A stretch of 64,000 bases of DNA from Streptomyces sp. G-G2 (lineage in GTDB: Bacteria > Actinomycetota > Actinomycetes > Streptomycetales > Streptomycetaceae): assembly GCF_030063135.1 (NCBI RefSeq), contig NZ_JASISO010000017.1:62001-126000 (forward strand), in the 5' to 3' direction. Shown here in pieces: positions 1 through 25,095 of the stretch. Position 1 is the stretch's first letter. Every line of letters starts with the position of its first letter. Both the position numbers and the translations under genes were made by a program. The notes under the pieces were generated by a model. It had not been told where the DNA came from and did no database searches. It saw only the letters and a list, made by a program, of their open reading frames with translations.

Positions 1-3000
1 GCGCCTGGGGCGTCGTCCTCGCCGCTCTCACCGGCCGCGACGACGTGCTGTTCGGCGAGACGGTCTCCGGCCGTCCGCCGGAACTGGCGGGCGTCGAGAC
101 GATGGTCGGACTCTTCAGCAACACCGTGCCCGTACGGGTCCGCCTCGACCCCGCGGCGTCGCTGGCCGACACCCTCTCCCGGGTCCAGGCCCAGCGGGTC
201 GAGCTGCTGGCGTACCACCACCTCGGCCTCGCCGACCTCCAGGAACTCGCCGGACTCGGCACCCTCTTCGACACCGCGGTGGTCTTCGAGAACTTCCCGT
301 CGGAGCCCGGCGCGATGGAGACCGTGCACGGCCTGGCCCTGTCCGAGGTCGACACCAAGGGCGACAACCACTACCCCCTGGGCATGGTGGTGATGCAGGA
401 CGAGCAGCGCCTGGTGCTCAACTGGTACTACCGCCCCGACCTGCTCGACGAGCGGCTGGTGACCTCCGCGACCCGGCAGCTGCGCCGGGTCCTGGAGGCC
501 GTCGCCACCGCGCCGGAGACCCCCGTGGGCCGGCTGGCCCTGCTGGACGGGGCGCAGACCCGGGAGCTGACCTCCGGCTCCGCCGGGCCGGCCGTACCCG
601 GCTCCGACGCCCTGGTCCACGAGCTGATCGAGGCCCAGGCGGTTCGTACCCCGCACGCCGTCGCGCTCGTCGACGGCGCCCTGGAGGTCGGCTACGCCGA
701 ACTCGACGAGCGGGCGGACCGGCTCGCCCGCACCCTGACCGCCCGGGGCGCGGGCCCCGGGACCCTGGTCGCGGTCGCCATGGAGCGCTCCGCCGAACTG
801 GTCGTGACCCTGCTCGCCGTCCTCAAGTCCGGCGCCGCGTACGTACCGGTCGACCCGGCGTACCCGGGCGAGCGCATCGCCTACCTGCTCCAGGACGCCG
901 CACCGCGCCTGCTGGTGACCACCCGGGCGGCCGCCGCCGCGCTGCCGCCGTCGGACATCGAGCGGATCGTCGTCGACGACGCGAAGACCGCCGCGGACAT
1001 CGCGGCCGTCCCCGTCACCGGCGCCCGCCCGGCCTCCCCGTCCCCCCGGCACCCCGCCTACGTGATCTACACCTCCGGCTCCACCGGCCGCCCCAAGGGC
1101 GTCGTCGTCGAGCACCGCTCGGTGGTCGACTACCTCGGCTGGGCGGGCACCGCCTACTCCGGCGCGGCCGGTCTCGCGCTGCTGCACTCGCCGGTCTCCT
1201 TCGACCTCACCGTCACCGCCCTGTTCACTCCCCTCACGGTCGGCGGCAGCGTGCTCATCACGGCGCTGGAGGAGAGCGCCGCCGTCTCGGCGCGGCTCGC
1301 CACGACCCCGGTGACCTTCATGAAGGCCACCCCCAGCCACCTTCCGCTGCTCGGCGCGCTGCCCGCGGCCTACTCGCCCGCCACCGAACTGCTCCTCGGC
1401 GGGGAGGCCCTGCTCGGCGAGAACCTGGCCGGGTGGCGCGAGCGCCACCCGGACGCCACCGTCTGGAACGTGTACGGGCCCACCGAGGCCACCGTGAACG
1501 CCACCGAGTTCCGTGTCGCGCCCGGCACCGAACTGGCCCCGGGGCCGGTACCGATGGGCCGCCCGCAGGGCAACGTCCGGGCGTACGTCCTCGACGCGGC
1601 GCTGCGCCCGGTCCCCGCCGGGGTCGCGGGTGAGCTCTACCTCGCCGGGCCCTGCCTGGCCCGCGGCTACCTCGGCCGTCCCGCGCTGACCTCGGAGCGG
1701 TTCACGGCCGACCCGTACGGACCGGCGGGCGAGCGGATGTACCGCACCGGTGACGTGGCCCGCCGCCTCGCCGACGGCAACCTGGTGTTCGTCGGCCGCG
1801 CCGACGACCAGGTCAAGATCCGCGGTCACCGCATCGAACTCGGCGAGGTCTCCGCCGCGGTCGCCGCCCTCCCCGGCGTCACCGCCCAGGCGGTGATCGT
1901 CCGCGACGGCGGTGCGAGCGGCCCCCGCCTCGTCGCGTACGCCGTCCCCGCGGCCGGGACCGCCCCGGCCGGAGCGGAGCTGCGTGAGCGGCTCGCCGCC
2001 ACGCTGCCCGACCACATGGTCCCGGAAGCCGTCGTCCTCCTGGGCGAGCTGCCGCTGACCGTCAACGGAAAGCTCGACCGCGCCGCGCTGCCCGAGCCGG
2101 AGTTCACGGCCGTCACCGTCCGCGCCCCGCGCTCCCCGCAGGAGGAGATCCTGTGCGGCCTCTTCGCCCAGGTCCTCGACCTGGCCGAAGCGGGCGTGGA
2201 CGACGACTTCTTCCGCCTCGGCGGCAACTCGCTGAGCGCCGTGCGGCTGCTCAGCCGGGTCAGGTCGGCCTTCGGCTCCGACGTCGACGTCCGCGCCGTC
2301 TTCGAGGCGCCGACCCCGGCCCTGCTCGCCGCCCGGATCGTCCACGGCGATTCGGAGCGGCCCGAACTGACCGCACGGCCGCGGCCGCCGCAGGTCCCGC
2401 TGTCGTCCGCACAGCGCCGCCTGTGGTTCCTCGGCAGGCTGGAGGGCCCCACCGGTTCGTACAACATCCCCATCGGCATCCGGCTCACCGGCACGGTCGA
2501 CCCCGACGCGCTGCGCGGGGCCGTCGCCGACGTGGTGACGCGCCACGAGAGCCTGCGGACCGTCTTCCCCGACACCGGTGGCAAGCCCCGCCAGCACGTC
2601 CTCACCGGCACCGACGCCCGGGTTCCGCTGGAGTGCGTCCGCAGCACACCGGACGCACTCGACGGCGCACTGCGCCGCGCCGCCGCCCAGGGCTTCGACC
2701 TCGCCCGTGAACTCCCCATCAGGGCGACGCTGTTCACCGTCTCCGACACCGAGCACGTGCTGCTGCTCACCGTGCACCACATCGCGTCCGACGGATGGTC
2801 CAACGCCCCCCTCGCCCGCGACCTGTCCCTCGCCTACGCCGCCCGGTCCACCGGACGCGAGCCCGGCTGGGCGCCGTTGCGGGTGCAGTACGCCGACTAC
2901 ACGCTCTGGCAGCAGGAGCTGCTGGGTGACGCGAAGGACCCGGCGAGCCTCGCGGCCCAACAGCTGGCCTTCTGGGAGCAGACCCTGACCGGCGCCCCGG

Positions 3001-6000
3001 CGGAGCTGGCCCTGCCCACCGACCGCCCGCGCCCCGCGGAGGCGACCGCGGCGGGTGCCACCGTCGAGTTCACGCTCGGCGCCGCACTCCACGCACGCCT
3101 CGCCGACCTCGCCCGCACCCACCAGGTCAGCCTCTTCATGGTGGCCCAGGCGGCCCTCGCGGCGCTGCTGACCCGCCTCGGCTCCGGCACCGACATCCCC
3201 GTCGGCACCGCGGTGGCCGGGCGCCCGGACGAGGCGCTCGAAGACCTCGTCGGGTTCTTCGTCAACACCCTGGTGCTGCGCACCGACACCTCCGCGGACC
3301 CGTCCTTCACGGAACTGCTGGCCCGGGTCAGGGCCGCGGACCTCGCGGCCTACGCCCACCAGGACCTGCCCTTCGAGCGGCTGGTCGACGCGCTGGGCCC
3401 GGACGTGCGGTCCCTGGCGCACACCCCGCTGTTCCAGGTGTTCCTCGCCTTCCAGAACAACGCGGCGCCGCGCCTGGAACTGCCCGGCCTGACGGTCTCC
3501 CCGGCGGAGATCGAACTCACCTCGGCCAAGACCGACCTCGGCGTCGAGCTGACCGAGACCTTCGACGCCGACGGCGGCCACGCCGGTCTGCGCGGCATGA
3601 TCAGCTACCGCACCGACCTGTTCGACCGGTCCACGGTCGAGTCGGTCGCGGCCCGGTACACCGCCCTCCTCGACGCGGTCAGCACCGATCCCGGACTGGC
3701 CGTCAGCCGGATCGACCTGCTCGGCGACGCGGAGCTGACCGAAGTGCTCACCACCCGCAACGACACCGCCCGCGCGGTACGGGCGGCGACGTTCCCCGCG
3801 CTGTTCGAGGAGCGCGCCGCCGCCACCCCCGGCGCGGTCGCCCTCGTGGCGGGCGCCACCGAGCTGACCTACGCGGAACTCAACGCGCGGGCCAACCAGT
3901 GGGCGCACTGGCTGATCGGCAACGGAGTCGGCCCCGAGCAGCGGGTCGCCGTCGCCGTACCGCGCTCGGTGGACTGGCTCGCGGTCACCCTCGGCGTCCT
4001 GAAGGCGGGGGCGGCCCACCTGCCGGTCGACCCGGGCTACCCGGCCGACCGCATCGCGTACATCGTCGAGGACGCGCGCCCCGCCCTGGTCCTCACCACC
4101 GGGGAGACGGCCGCACGGCTGCCCCTGACCGGCTCCGCCTCCGTGATCCCCGTCGACGCGCCGGAGGTCCGGGCCGAGGTCGGCGCGGCCGCGGCGACCG
4201 ACCCCGCCGACCGCGACCGTACGCACCCGCTCGGCCTCGACCACCCCGCGTACGTCATCTACACCTCGGGTTCCACCGGCCGCCCCAAGGGCGTCCTGGT
4301 CACCCACCGGGGCATCGCGGGCATGGCCGGCTCGCACGCCGAGAACTTCGCCATCGACGCGGACAGCCGGATCCTCCAGGCCGTCTCGCCCAGTTTCGAC
4401 GTCTCCATGGCCGACCTCTCGATGACCCTCCTGTCCGGTGCGGCACTCGTGATACCCCAGGGCAACGCCTCGCCCGCGGGAACGGAACTCGCCGCGCTGA
4501 TCGACGACCACCGCGTGAGCCACCTCCAGATCACCGCCGGGGTGCTCGCCACCCTGCCGCGCACCGAACTGCCCACCCTGAGCACCCTCGCGGTCGGCGG
4601 CGAGCCCTGCCCGCCCGACCAGGTCGCGCACTGGTCCCGCGGCCGACGGCTGCTCAACGTGTACGGGCCCAGCGAGGCGACCGTCTGCTCCACCATGAGC
4701 CGCCCCCAGAGCGGAGAGGTCCACCCGCCCATCGGCACCCCGCTGTGGAACACCCGGGTGTACGTCCTCGACGCCTTCCTGCGTCCGGTGCCGGACGGGA
4801 CGACCGGTGAACTGCACATCGCCGGTGACGGACTGGCCCGGGGCTACCTCGGCCGGCCCGGGCTCACCGCCGAACGGTTCGTGGCCAACCCCTTCGGGGC
4901 GCCCGGCGAGCGGTTCTACCGCACCGGAGACGTGGTGCGGTGGAACGCCGACGGCCAGCTGGAGTTCGCGGGCCGCGCCGACGACCAGGTCAAGGTCCGC
5001 GGCTTCCGCATCGAGCTGGGCGAGATCGAGGCGGCCCTGGCCCTCCACCCGGGGATCGCCCACGCGGCGGTCTCGGTCCACGAGGACGCGGCGGGCCGCA
5101 GGCAGCTGGCGGCCTACGTGGTCCCCGCGGCCGACGCCCGCCCGACGGCGCGGGCCCTGCGCGGCCACCTGTCGGACCTGCTCCCGGACTACATGGTGCC
5201 CGCCTCCTACACCACGCTCGGCGCACTGCCCCTGAGCTCCAACGGAAAGGTCGACCGCAAGGCCCTGCCGGAGCCGGACCTCGGCCCCCGCGAGGAGGCC
5301 GGCGCGCCGGGCGACGAGAAGGAGACCCTGCTCTGCGAGCTGATCCGCGACCTCCTCGGAGTCGAGGGGGTGGGCGCGCAGGACAGCTTCTTCGAACTCG
5401 GCGGCGACAGCATCGTCTCCATCCAGCTGGTGAGCCGGGCCGTGGAAGCGGGCCTGGAGTTCACCGCGGCGGACGTACTGCGCCACCGCACCGTCGCCGA
5501 CCTGGCGGCCGCCGCCACATGGGCCGGCGCCGCCGACGAGCGGCCGGACACGAGCGACGACTCCGGCACCGGCGAGATCCCGCTGAGCCCGGCCGCGCAC
5601 GCACTGCGCGAACGGGGCGGCCCGGTCGGCCACAGCGTCGCCACCGCCGCGCTGACGCTCCCGGCGGACAGCGACGGCCCGCGTCTGGTCCAGGTGCTCC
5701 AGACGCTCGTCGACCACCACGACGCGCTGCGGCTGCGGCTGACCCGGCGCGCCGGAAACCTGGTCTGGAACCTGGAGAGCCGTCCGCGCGCCGAAGTCGA
5801 CGCCGCCTCGCTGCTCACCCGGGTCGAGGCCGCGGACGCCGACACCCTGGCCGCCCTGATCGCCGCGCACACGGAATCGGTCCGCTCCACCGTCGCACCC
5901 GAGGACGGCGCCGTGTTCCGGGCCGTCTGGTTCGACGGCGGTCCCGGGGGAGAGCACCGGCTGCTGCTCGCGGTGCACACCCTGGCCGCCGACCAGAGCT

Positions 6001-9000
6001 CCTGGCGGATCCTGGCCGCCGACCTGCGCACGGCGTGGGACGCGGTGACGGCCGGCGTCCCCGCGCAGCTGGCGCCCGCGGCCACCTCGTACAAGGCCTG
6101 GGCCGAGGAGACGGCCGCCGCCGCGACCGCCCCGGAGCTCATCGACGAACTGCCCGTCTGGCACGAGATCCTCGGCGCGGGTACGGCGCCCCTCACCGGG
6201 CACGCGCTGGACGCCCGCCGCGACACCGCGGGCACCGTCCGCCACGTCGAGGTGTCCTTCTCGCCGGCCGAGTCCCGGGCCCTGCTGGACACCGTCGCGC
6301 CCGCCTTCGCCACCGGAGTGCCGGAAGTCCTGCTCGGCGCCCTCACGGCCGCCGTCGAGGAATGGCGCGCCCGCCTCGGCCGCGAAGGCGGCACCGGGGT
6401 GCTGGTCGCGCTGGAGGACGACGGCCGCGGCCACGGGCCCCTCGGCGCCGCCCTCGCCCGCACCGTCGGCCGCTTCACCACCACCCGTCCCGTACTCCTG
6501 GGCGCGGGCGAGCCCGGACCGGGCGCCGGCGCCCTGGTCAAGCAGGTCAAGGAGCAGCTCGCCGCGCTCCCGGACGGCGGCAGCGGCTACGGCCTGCTGC
6601 GGTACCTCAACCCCCAGACGGTGCCCCTGCTGGCCGCCCTCGGCGCGCCGCAGGTCCGCTTCGCCTACCACGGCCGCTTCGAGGCACCCCTCGCGGACGG
6701 CTCCGCTCCGTTCGGCGCTGCGGGCGCCGTGCGGGCCGCGGCGGGCGAGGACCCGGACATGCCGGTCGCGTATCCGCTCGACGTGGACGTCCGGGTGGAC
6801 GCGGACGGGGACGAGCTGCGGCTGACGGCCCGCTGGGCGTGGCCGGACAGCCTGTTCGGCGCGACGGACGTGCCCGAACTGGCCGGGGCCTGGCAGCGCG
6901 CGGTGCGCGCCCTCCTCGCCGACGCGGGCCAGTCCGGCGGGCGGTCCCCCTCGGACTTCCCGCTGGTCCGGCTGGAGCAGCGCGACATCGACCTGCTGGA
7001 GCGGGACGGACGCGCGCTGGCCGACGTACTCCCCCTGGCACCGCTCCAGGAGGGGCTCCTCTTCCACTCCCTGTACGACCAGCGCGACGCCGACGTCTAC
7101 ACGGTCCAGTTCGGGCTGGACCTGGAGGGCGATCCCCGCACCGAGGTCCTGCGCACGGCCGTCCGGGCGCTGCTGGTCCGCCACGCCAACCTCCGCGCCG
7201 GATTCGCGTACGAGGGCCTCTCCCAGCCCGTCCAGTTCATTCCGGCGGGCGTGGACGTGCCGTGGACCGAGCGCGACCTCGGCGCCCTGGCCGACGCGGA
7301 GCGTACGGCCGAGGTCGGCCGCGTGATGCGGGAGGCGCGCTCGGAACGCTTCGACGCCGCCCGGCCCCCGATGCTGCGCTGCACCCTGCTCCGCCTCGGC
7401 GGTGGCCGGGCGCGCCTGGTGCTGACGTTCCACCACATCCTGCTGGACGGCTGGTCCACGCCGATCCTGCTGGACGAGCTGATGCGGCTGTACGCCTCCG
7501 CGGGCGACCCGGGCGGTCTGCCCGAGGTCCGTCCGTACGCCGGATACCTGGGCTGGGTCGGCGAGCAGGACCAGAAGGCCTCCGAGCGGGCCTGGCGCGA
7601 GGTGCTCGACGCGTCGGTGGAGCCCACGCTGCTGGTGGCGGCGGACCCGGACCGGGCCGCGGTCGCCACCGAGAAGCTCTCCGTCACCTTCGGGGGCGCG
7701 CTCGTGGCCGGGCTCACCGCCCTCGCGGGCCGCCACGGAACGACCATGAACACGGTCGTCCAGGCCGCCTGGGGGCTGTTGCTCTCCCGGCTCACCGGCC
7801 GGGAGGACGTGGTGTTCGGCGCCACCGTCTCCGGCAGGCCGCCCGAGGTCCCCGGCATCGAGCGCATGGTGGGACTGTTCATCAACACCGTTCCCGTACG
7901 CGTCGCCCACCGCGGAGCGGAGCGGGCCGACGTCCTGCTCTCCCGGCTGTGGAACCAGCAGATCGACCTGACGGCGCACCAGCACATCAGGCTGGTCGAC
8001 CTCCAGCGGATCGTCGGCAAGGGCGAACTCTTCGACACCCTCCTGGTGTTCCAGAACATCCCGGCGGACGGCGCCGGATTCGGCGGCGCGTCCGACCGGG
8101 TCCGCGCGGTCGACCTGGAGATGAACGACGCGACCCACTACCCGCTCACCCTGGACGCGGGACTCTCCGGCGACCAACTGCACTGCGGACTGGGCTACCG
8201 GCCCGACCTCCTCACCAAAGCCGAGGCGGAAACCGTCGCCCAGGGCCTCGGCGAGGTGCTGGAAGCCCTCGCGGGCGGCCTGGCCCCCCGGGCCGCACCG
8301 GCGGACGAGGACCCCCTGACCCCGTGGTGGGCGCAGATCCGCGCCCGCTCGGCGCCGCAGGACGCCCCGCAGGCCCAGGAGGCCCAGGAGGCCCCGGCCG
8401 GGCCCGGGGACGTGCGCGCCGACGGCGGGACGGCCGACGGGGCCGCGCGCAGCGCCTCCCGCGAAGCCGTACTGGCCGCTCTCTTCGCCGAACTCCTCGG
8501 CGCCCCCGAGGTCGGTCTCGACGAGGACTTCTTCGAACTGGGCGGTGACAGCATCGTCTCCATCCAGCTCGCGGGCCGGGCCCGCAAGGCGGGCCTGCTC
8601 ATCAGCCTGCGGGACGTCTTCAAGCACAAGACGGTCCGGGCGCTCGCCAGGATCGCCAGGGAGGACGAGGAGCGGACCGCCGAGGCGCCCGAGGACGCCA
8701 TCGGCGAACTCGCCCTCACCCCGGTCATGCACGACCTGTACGAGCGGGGCGGGCCGACGGACGCCGTCCACCAGGCGGCCCTCCTCCAGCTCCCCGCGGG
8801 CTGCACGCGGGAGCGGCTGGTGGCGACCCTGCGGGCCGTCATCGACCACCACGACACCCTGCGGGCGCGGATCGTCTCCGGCCCCGACGGCCGGCGGATG
8901 GTCATCGCCCCGCGTGGCGCCGTCGACGCGGCCGCGCTGCTGAGCCGCACCGACATCGCGGACGTACCGCGGCAGGACCTGATCGGCGCGGTCGCCGAGG

Positions 9001-10190
9001 CCCAGACCCGGGTCCAGGCCGAGCTCTCGCCGGCCGACGGCGCCGTGGTCCGCGCGGTCTGGTTCGACGCGGGCCCCGCCGCGCCGGGACGGCTCCTGGT
9101 CCTGGTCCACCACCTCGCCGTGGACGGCGTGTCCTGGCGCGTGCTCCAGGAAGACCTCAAGAGCGCGTGGGAGGCCCTCTCCACGGGCAGCGAGCCCGTT
9201 CTCGAAGCGGTCGGGACCTCCTTCCGCCGCTGGTCCTCCGTACTGGCGGAGCAGGCGGTGTCCCCGGCGCGGACCGGGGAACTGGAGCTGTGGCGCTCGG
9301 TGCTGGCCACCGGCGACCCGCTCCTGTCGCACCGGCGCCTCGACGCCACCCGCGACGTCGTCGCCACGGCCCGACAGCTGACGGTGACGCTGCCCGACGC
9401 GGTGACCGCGCCGCTGCTCGGCCGGGTCCCCGCGGTGTTCAACGCGGCGGTCGACGAGGTGCTGCTCACCGGACTGGCGCTGGCGGTGGCCCGCTGGCGG
9501 CGCGAGCGCGGCCGCGGTGAGGGCTCCGCCGTCCTGGTGGGGCTGGAGGGCCACGGCCGGGAGGAGATCGCCGACGGCGTGGACCTCTCCCGTACGGTCG
9601 GCTGGTTCACCAGCCTCTACCCCGTCGCGGTCGACCCGGGCGCACTGCCCGAAGCCGATCTGTGGTCCGGCGAAGCCGTACTCGGCACGGCCCTGAAGCG
9701 GGTCAAGGAGCAGCTGCGGGCCATTCCCGACAAGGGGATCGGCTACGGCCTGCTGCGCCACCTCAACCCGGAGACCGGCCCGGAACTGGCCGGGTACGCC
9801 GAACCGCAGATCGGCTTCAACTACCTCGGCCGGTTCGGCGCCGTGGACGAGGCCGCCACCCGGGCCGAGGACTGGGCGGCGCCGCCCGAGGCGACCGAGA
9901 CCCTCGGCAGCGGCGGCGACGACGCCAGGCCGCTGTCCCACGCCGTCGGCCTCAGCGTCGTGGCGCAGGACCGGCCCGACGGCGTGCGGCTGGTGGCCAT
10001 CTGGTCCTGGCCCGACGAGCTCTTCGCCGAGGCGGAGATCCGTGAGATCGCCCGCCTGTGGTTCCTGGCCCTGGAAGTCCTGACCGAGTTCGCCGCCCGC
10101 CCCGAGGCCGGAGGCCTCACCCCGTCCGACGTGTCCCTGTTGTCGCTGTCGCAGGACGAGATCGATGAATTCGAAAGTGATCTGAGCTGA
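1..10190 (+). CDS. Non-ribosomal peptide synthetase, 5'-truncated: (C)-A-T-C-A-T-E*-C-T-E
   Basis: The reading frame is open from base 3, so the true start lies left of the window. Domains by base position: end of a C domain (to about 590); A1 (620-2100, YTSGSTG core near 1070); T1 (GGNSL, about 2230); LCL-type C (2395-3720, intact HHIASDG); A2 (3745-5270); T2 (GGDSI, about 5410); E* (5575-6960, degenerate); DCL-type C (7015-8270, HHILLDG); then no A domain, only an Ala/Pro/Gln-rich linker, followed by T3 (GGDSI, about 8550) and an intact E (8700-10150, HHLAVDG, EGHGRE). The A1 pocket residues read by eye are DLTKLGVVNK, close to Asp/Asn codes. A2 reads DVAQAGVVCK, which I cannot assign. The C-terminal SQDEIDEFESDL segment looks like a short communication helix for docking to the next protein. 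It overlaps or abuts the following gene, so the two are co-transcribed. Confidence 0.97.
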   Translation, partial: AWGVVLAALTGRDDVLFGETVSGRPPELAGVETMVGLFSNTVPVRVRLDPAASLADTLSRVQAQRVELLAYHHLGLADLQELAGLGTLFDTAVVFENFPSEPGAMETVHGLALSEVDTKGDNHYPLGMVVMQDEQRLVLNWYYRPDLLDERLVTSATRQLRRVLEAVATAPETPVGRLALLDGAQTRELTSGSAGPAVPGSDALVHELIEAQAVRTPHAVALVDGALEVGYAELDERADRLARTLTARGAGPGTLVAVAMERSAELVVTLLAVLKSGAAYVPVDPAYPGERIAYLLQDAAPRLLVTTRAAAAALPPSDIERIVVDDAKTAADIAAVPVTGARPASPSPRHPAYVIYTSGSTGRPKGVVVEHRSVVDYLGWAGTAYSGAAGLALLHSPVSFDLTVTALFTPLTVGGSVLITALEESAAVSARLATTPVTFMKATPSHLPLLGALPAAYSPATELLLGGEALLGENLAGWRERHPDATVWNVYGPTEATVNATEFRVAPGTELAPGPVPMGRPQGNVRAYVLDAALRPVPAGVAGELYLAGPCLARGYLGRPALTSERFTADPYGPAGERMYRTGDVARRLADGNLVFVGRADDQVKIRGHRIELGEVSAAVAALPGVTAQAVIVRDGGASGPRLVAYAVPAAGTAPAGAELRERLAATLPDHMVPEAVVLLGELPLTVNGKLDRAALPEPEFTAVTVRAPRSPQEEILCGLFAQVLDLAEAGVDDDFFRLGGNSLSAVRLLSRVRSAFGSDVDVRAVFEAPTPALLAARIVHGDSERPELTARPRPPQVPLSSAQRRLWFLGRLEGPTGSYNIPIGIRLTGTVDPDALRGAVADVVTRHESLRTVFPDTGGKPRQHVLTGTDARVPLECVRSTPDALDGALRRAAAQGFDLARELPIRATLFTVSDTEHVLLLTVHHIASDGWSNAPLARDLSLAYAARSTGREPGWAPLRVQYADYTLWQQELLGDAKDPASLAAQQLAFWEQTLTGAPAELALPTDRPRPAEATAAGATVEFTLGAALHARLADLARTHQVSLFMVAQAALAALLTRLGSGTDIPVGTAVAGRPDEALEDLVGFFVNTLVLRTDTSADPSFTELLARVRAADLAAYAHQDLPFERLVDALGPDVRSLAHTPLFQVFLAFQNNAAPRLELPGLTVSPAEIELTSAKTDLGVELTETFDADGGHAGLRGMISYRTDLFDRSTVESVAARYTALLDAVSTDPGLAVSRIDLLGDAELTEVLTTRNDTARAVRAATFPALFEERAAATPGAVALVAGATELTYAELNARANQWAHWLIGNGVGPEQRVAVAVPRSVDWLAVTLGVLKAGAAHLPVDPGYPADRIAYIVEDARPALVLTTGETAARLPLTGSASVIPVDAPEVRAEVGAAAATDPADRDRTHPLGLDHPAYVIYTSGSTGRPKGVLVTHRGIAGMAGSHAENFAIDADSRILQAVSPSFDVSMADLSMTLLSGAALVIPQGNASPAGTELAALIDDHRVSHLQITAGVLATLPRTELPTLSTLAVGGEPCPPDQVAHWSRGRRLLNVYGPSEATVCSTMSRPQSGEVHPPIGTPLWNTRVYVLDAFLRPVPDGTTGELHIAGDGLARGYLGRPGLTAERFVANPFGAPGERFYRTGDVVRWNADGQLEFAGRADDQVKVRGFRIELGEIEAALALHPGIAHAAVSVHEDAAGRRQLAAYVVPAADARPTARALRGHLSDLLPDYMVPASYTTLGALPLSSNGKVDRKALPEPDLGPREEAGAPGDEKETLLCELIRDLLGVEGVGAQDSFFELGGDSIVSIQLVSRAVEAGLEFTAADVLRHRTVADLAAAATWAGAADERPDTSDDSGTGEIPLSPAAHALRERGGPVGHSVATAALTLPADSDGPRLVQVLQTLVDHHDALRLRLTRRAGNLVWNLESRPRAEVDAASLLTRVEAADADTLAALIAAHTESVRSTVAPEDGAVFRAVWFDGGPGGEHRLLLAVHTLAADQSSWRILAADLRTAWDAVTAGVPAQLAPAATSYKAWAEETAAAATAPELIDELPVWHEILGAGTAPLTGHALDARRDTAGTVRHVEVSFSPAESRALLDTVAPAFATGVPEVLLGALTAAVEEWRARLGREGGTGVLVALEDDGRGHGPLGAALARTVGRFTTTRPVLLGAGEPGPGAGALVKQVKEQLAALPDGGSGYGLLRYLNPQTVPLLAALGAPQVRFAYHGRFEAPLADGSAPFGAAGAVRAAAGEDPDMPVAYPLDVDVRVDADGDELRLTARWAWPDSLFGATDVPELAGAWQRAVRALLADAGQSGGRSPSDFPLVRLEQRDIDLLERDGRALADVLPLAPLQEGLLFHSLYDQRDADVYTVQFGLDLEGDPRTEVLRTAVRALLVRHANLRAGFAYEGLSQPVQFIPAGVDVPWTERDLGALADAERTAEVGRVMREARSERFDAARPPMLRCTLLRLGGGRARLVLTFHHILLDGWSTPILLDELMRLYASAGDPGGLPEVRPYAGYLGWVGEQDQKASERAWREVLDASVEPTLLVAADPDRAAVATEKLSVTFGGALVAGLTALAGRHGTTMNTVVQAAWGLLLSRLTGREDVVFGATVSGRPPEVPGIERMVGLFINTVPVRVAHRGAERADVLLSRLWNQQIDLTAHQHIRLVDLQRIVGKGELFDTLLVFQNIPADGAGFGGASDRVRAVDLEMNDATHYPLTLDAGLSGDQLHCGLGYRPDLLTKAEAETVAQGLGEVLEALAGGLAPRAAPADEDPLTPWWAQIRARSAPQDAPQAQEAQEAPAGPGDVRADGGTADGAARSASREAVLAALFAELLGAPEVGLDEDFFELGGDSIVSIQLAGRARKAGLLISLRDVFKHKTVRALARIAREDEERTAEAPEDAIGELALTPVMHDLYERGGPTDAVHQAALLQLPAGCTRERLVATLRAVIDHHDTLRARIVSGPDGRRMVIAPRGAVDAAALLSRTDIADVPRQDLIGAVAEAQTRVQAELSPADGAVVRAVWFDAGPAAPGRLLVLVHHLAVDGVSWRVLQEDLKSAWEALSTGSEPVLEAVGTSFRRWSSVLAEQAVSPARTGELELWRSVLATGDPLLSHRRLDATRDVVATARQLTVTLPDAVTAPLLGRVPAVFNAAVDEVLLTGLALAVARWRRERGRGEGSAVLVGLEGHGREEIADGVDLSRTVGWFTSLYPVAVDPGALPEADLWSGEAVLGTALKRVKEQLRAIPDKGIGYGLLRHLNPETGPELAGYAEPQIGFNYLGRFGAVDEAATRAEDWAAPPEATETLGSGGDDARPLSHAVGLSVVAQDRPDGVRLVAIWSWPDELFAEAEIREIARLWFLALEVLTEFAARPEAGGLTPSDVSLLSLSQDEIDEFESDLS
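5575..6960 (+). other. Degenerate epimerization domain (E*) in module 2
   Basis: The fold and length of an E domain are present, and the preceding carrier domain has the E-type GGDSI motif. At 5976-5996, however, the catalytic HHxxxDG motif reads HTLAADQ, so the second His and the Gly are lost. The downstream EGHGRE motif is replaced by EDDGRGHG (about 6411-6437), and the later GFNYLGR motif is FAYHGR. All three are intact in the other three E domains of the two NRPSs. This E is therefore probably inactive as an epimerase. Confidence 0.85.
8270..8460 (+). other. Linker replacing the missing adenylation domain of module 3
   Basis: An A domain of about 1,450 bases should follow the C domain. 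Instead about 60 Ala/Pro/Gln/Gly-rich residues lead straight into the carrier domain, and no A-domain core motif occurs between the C domain and T3. The frame is continuous, so this is an architectural absence and not a frameshift. Confidence 0.9.
9452..9833 (+). repeat. Near-identical E-domain segment, copy 1
   Basis: Bases 9452-9643 are identical to 12595-12786 in the next gene (192 bases). Bases 9701-9802 are identical to 12844-12945, and the match continues to about 9833 with one mismatch. The flanking E-domain sequence is clearly diverged. The pattern suggests recent gene conversion or domain duplication between the two A-less C-T-E modules. Confidence 0.9.
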
Positions 10191-10207
10191 TGAGAGGAAA
10201 CAGCAAA

Positions 10208-24967
<14,760 letters not shown>

Positions 24968-25019
24968 TCCGCACGGCCCCGCGGGCCCTCCTGCCGCCGC
25001 CCGGTGGCCGAGCCCCGGG

Positions 25020-25037
25020 ATCTGCCGTTCGGCAGAT
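25020..25037. promoter_or_regulatory. 18-base palindrome, putative operator (copy 1)
   Basis: ATCTGCCGTTCGGCAGAT is an inverted repeat (8-base arms, 2-base centre) 58 bases before the start of the first membrane-protein gene. The flanks (G before, GTGC after) are also shared with the second copy at 26722-26739. The same element before two paralogous genes suggests one regulator binds both. Confidence 0.6.
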
Positions 25038-25095
25038 GTGCGCCGCACCCCCGCACGGAATGCTGGTTCCAGAACAACCGAGGAGGCACAGCACC

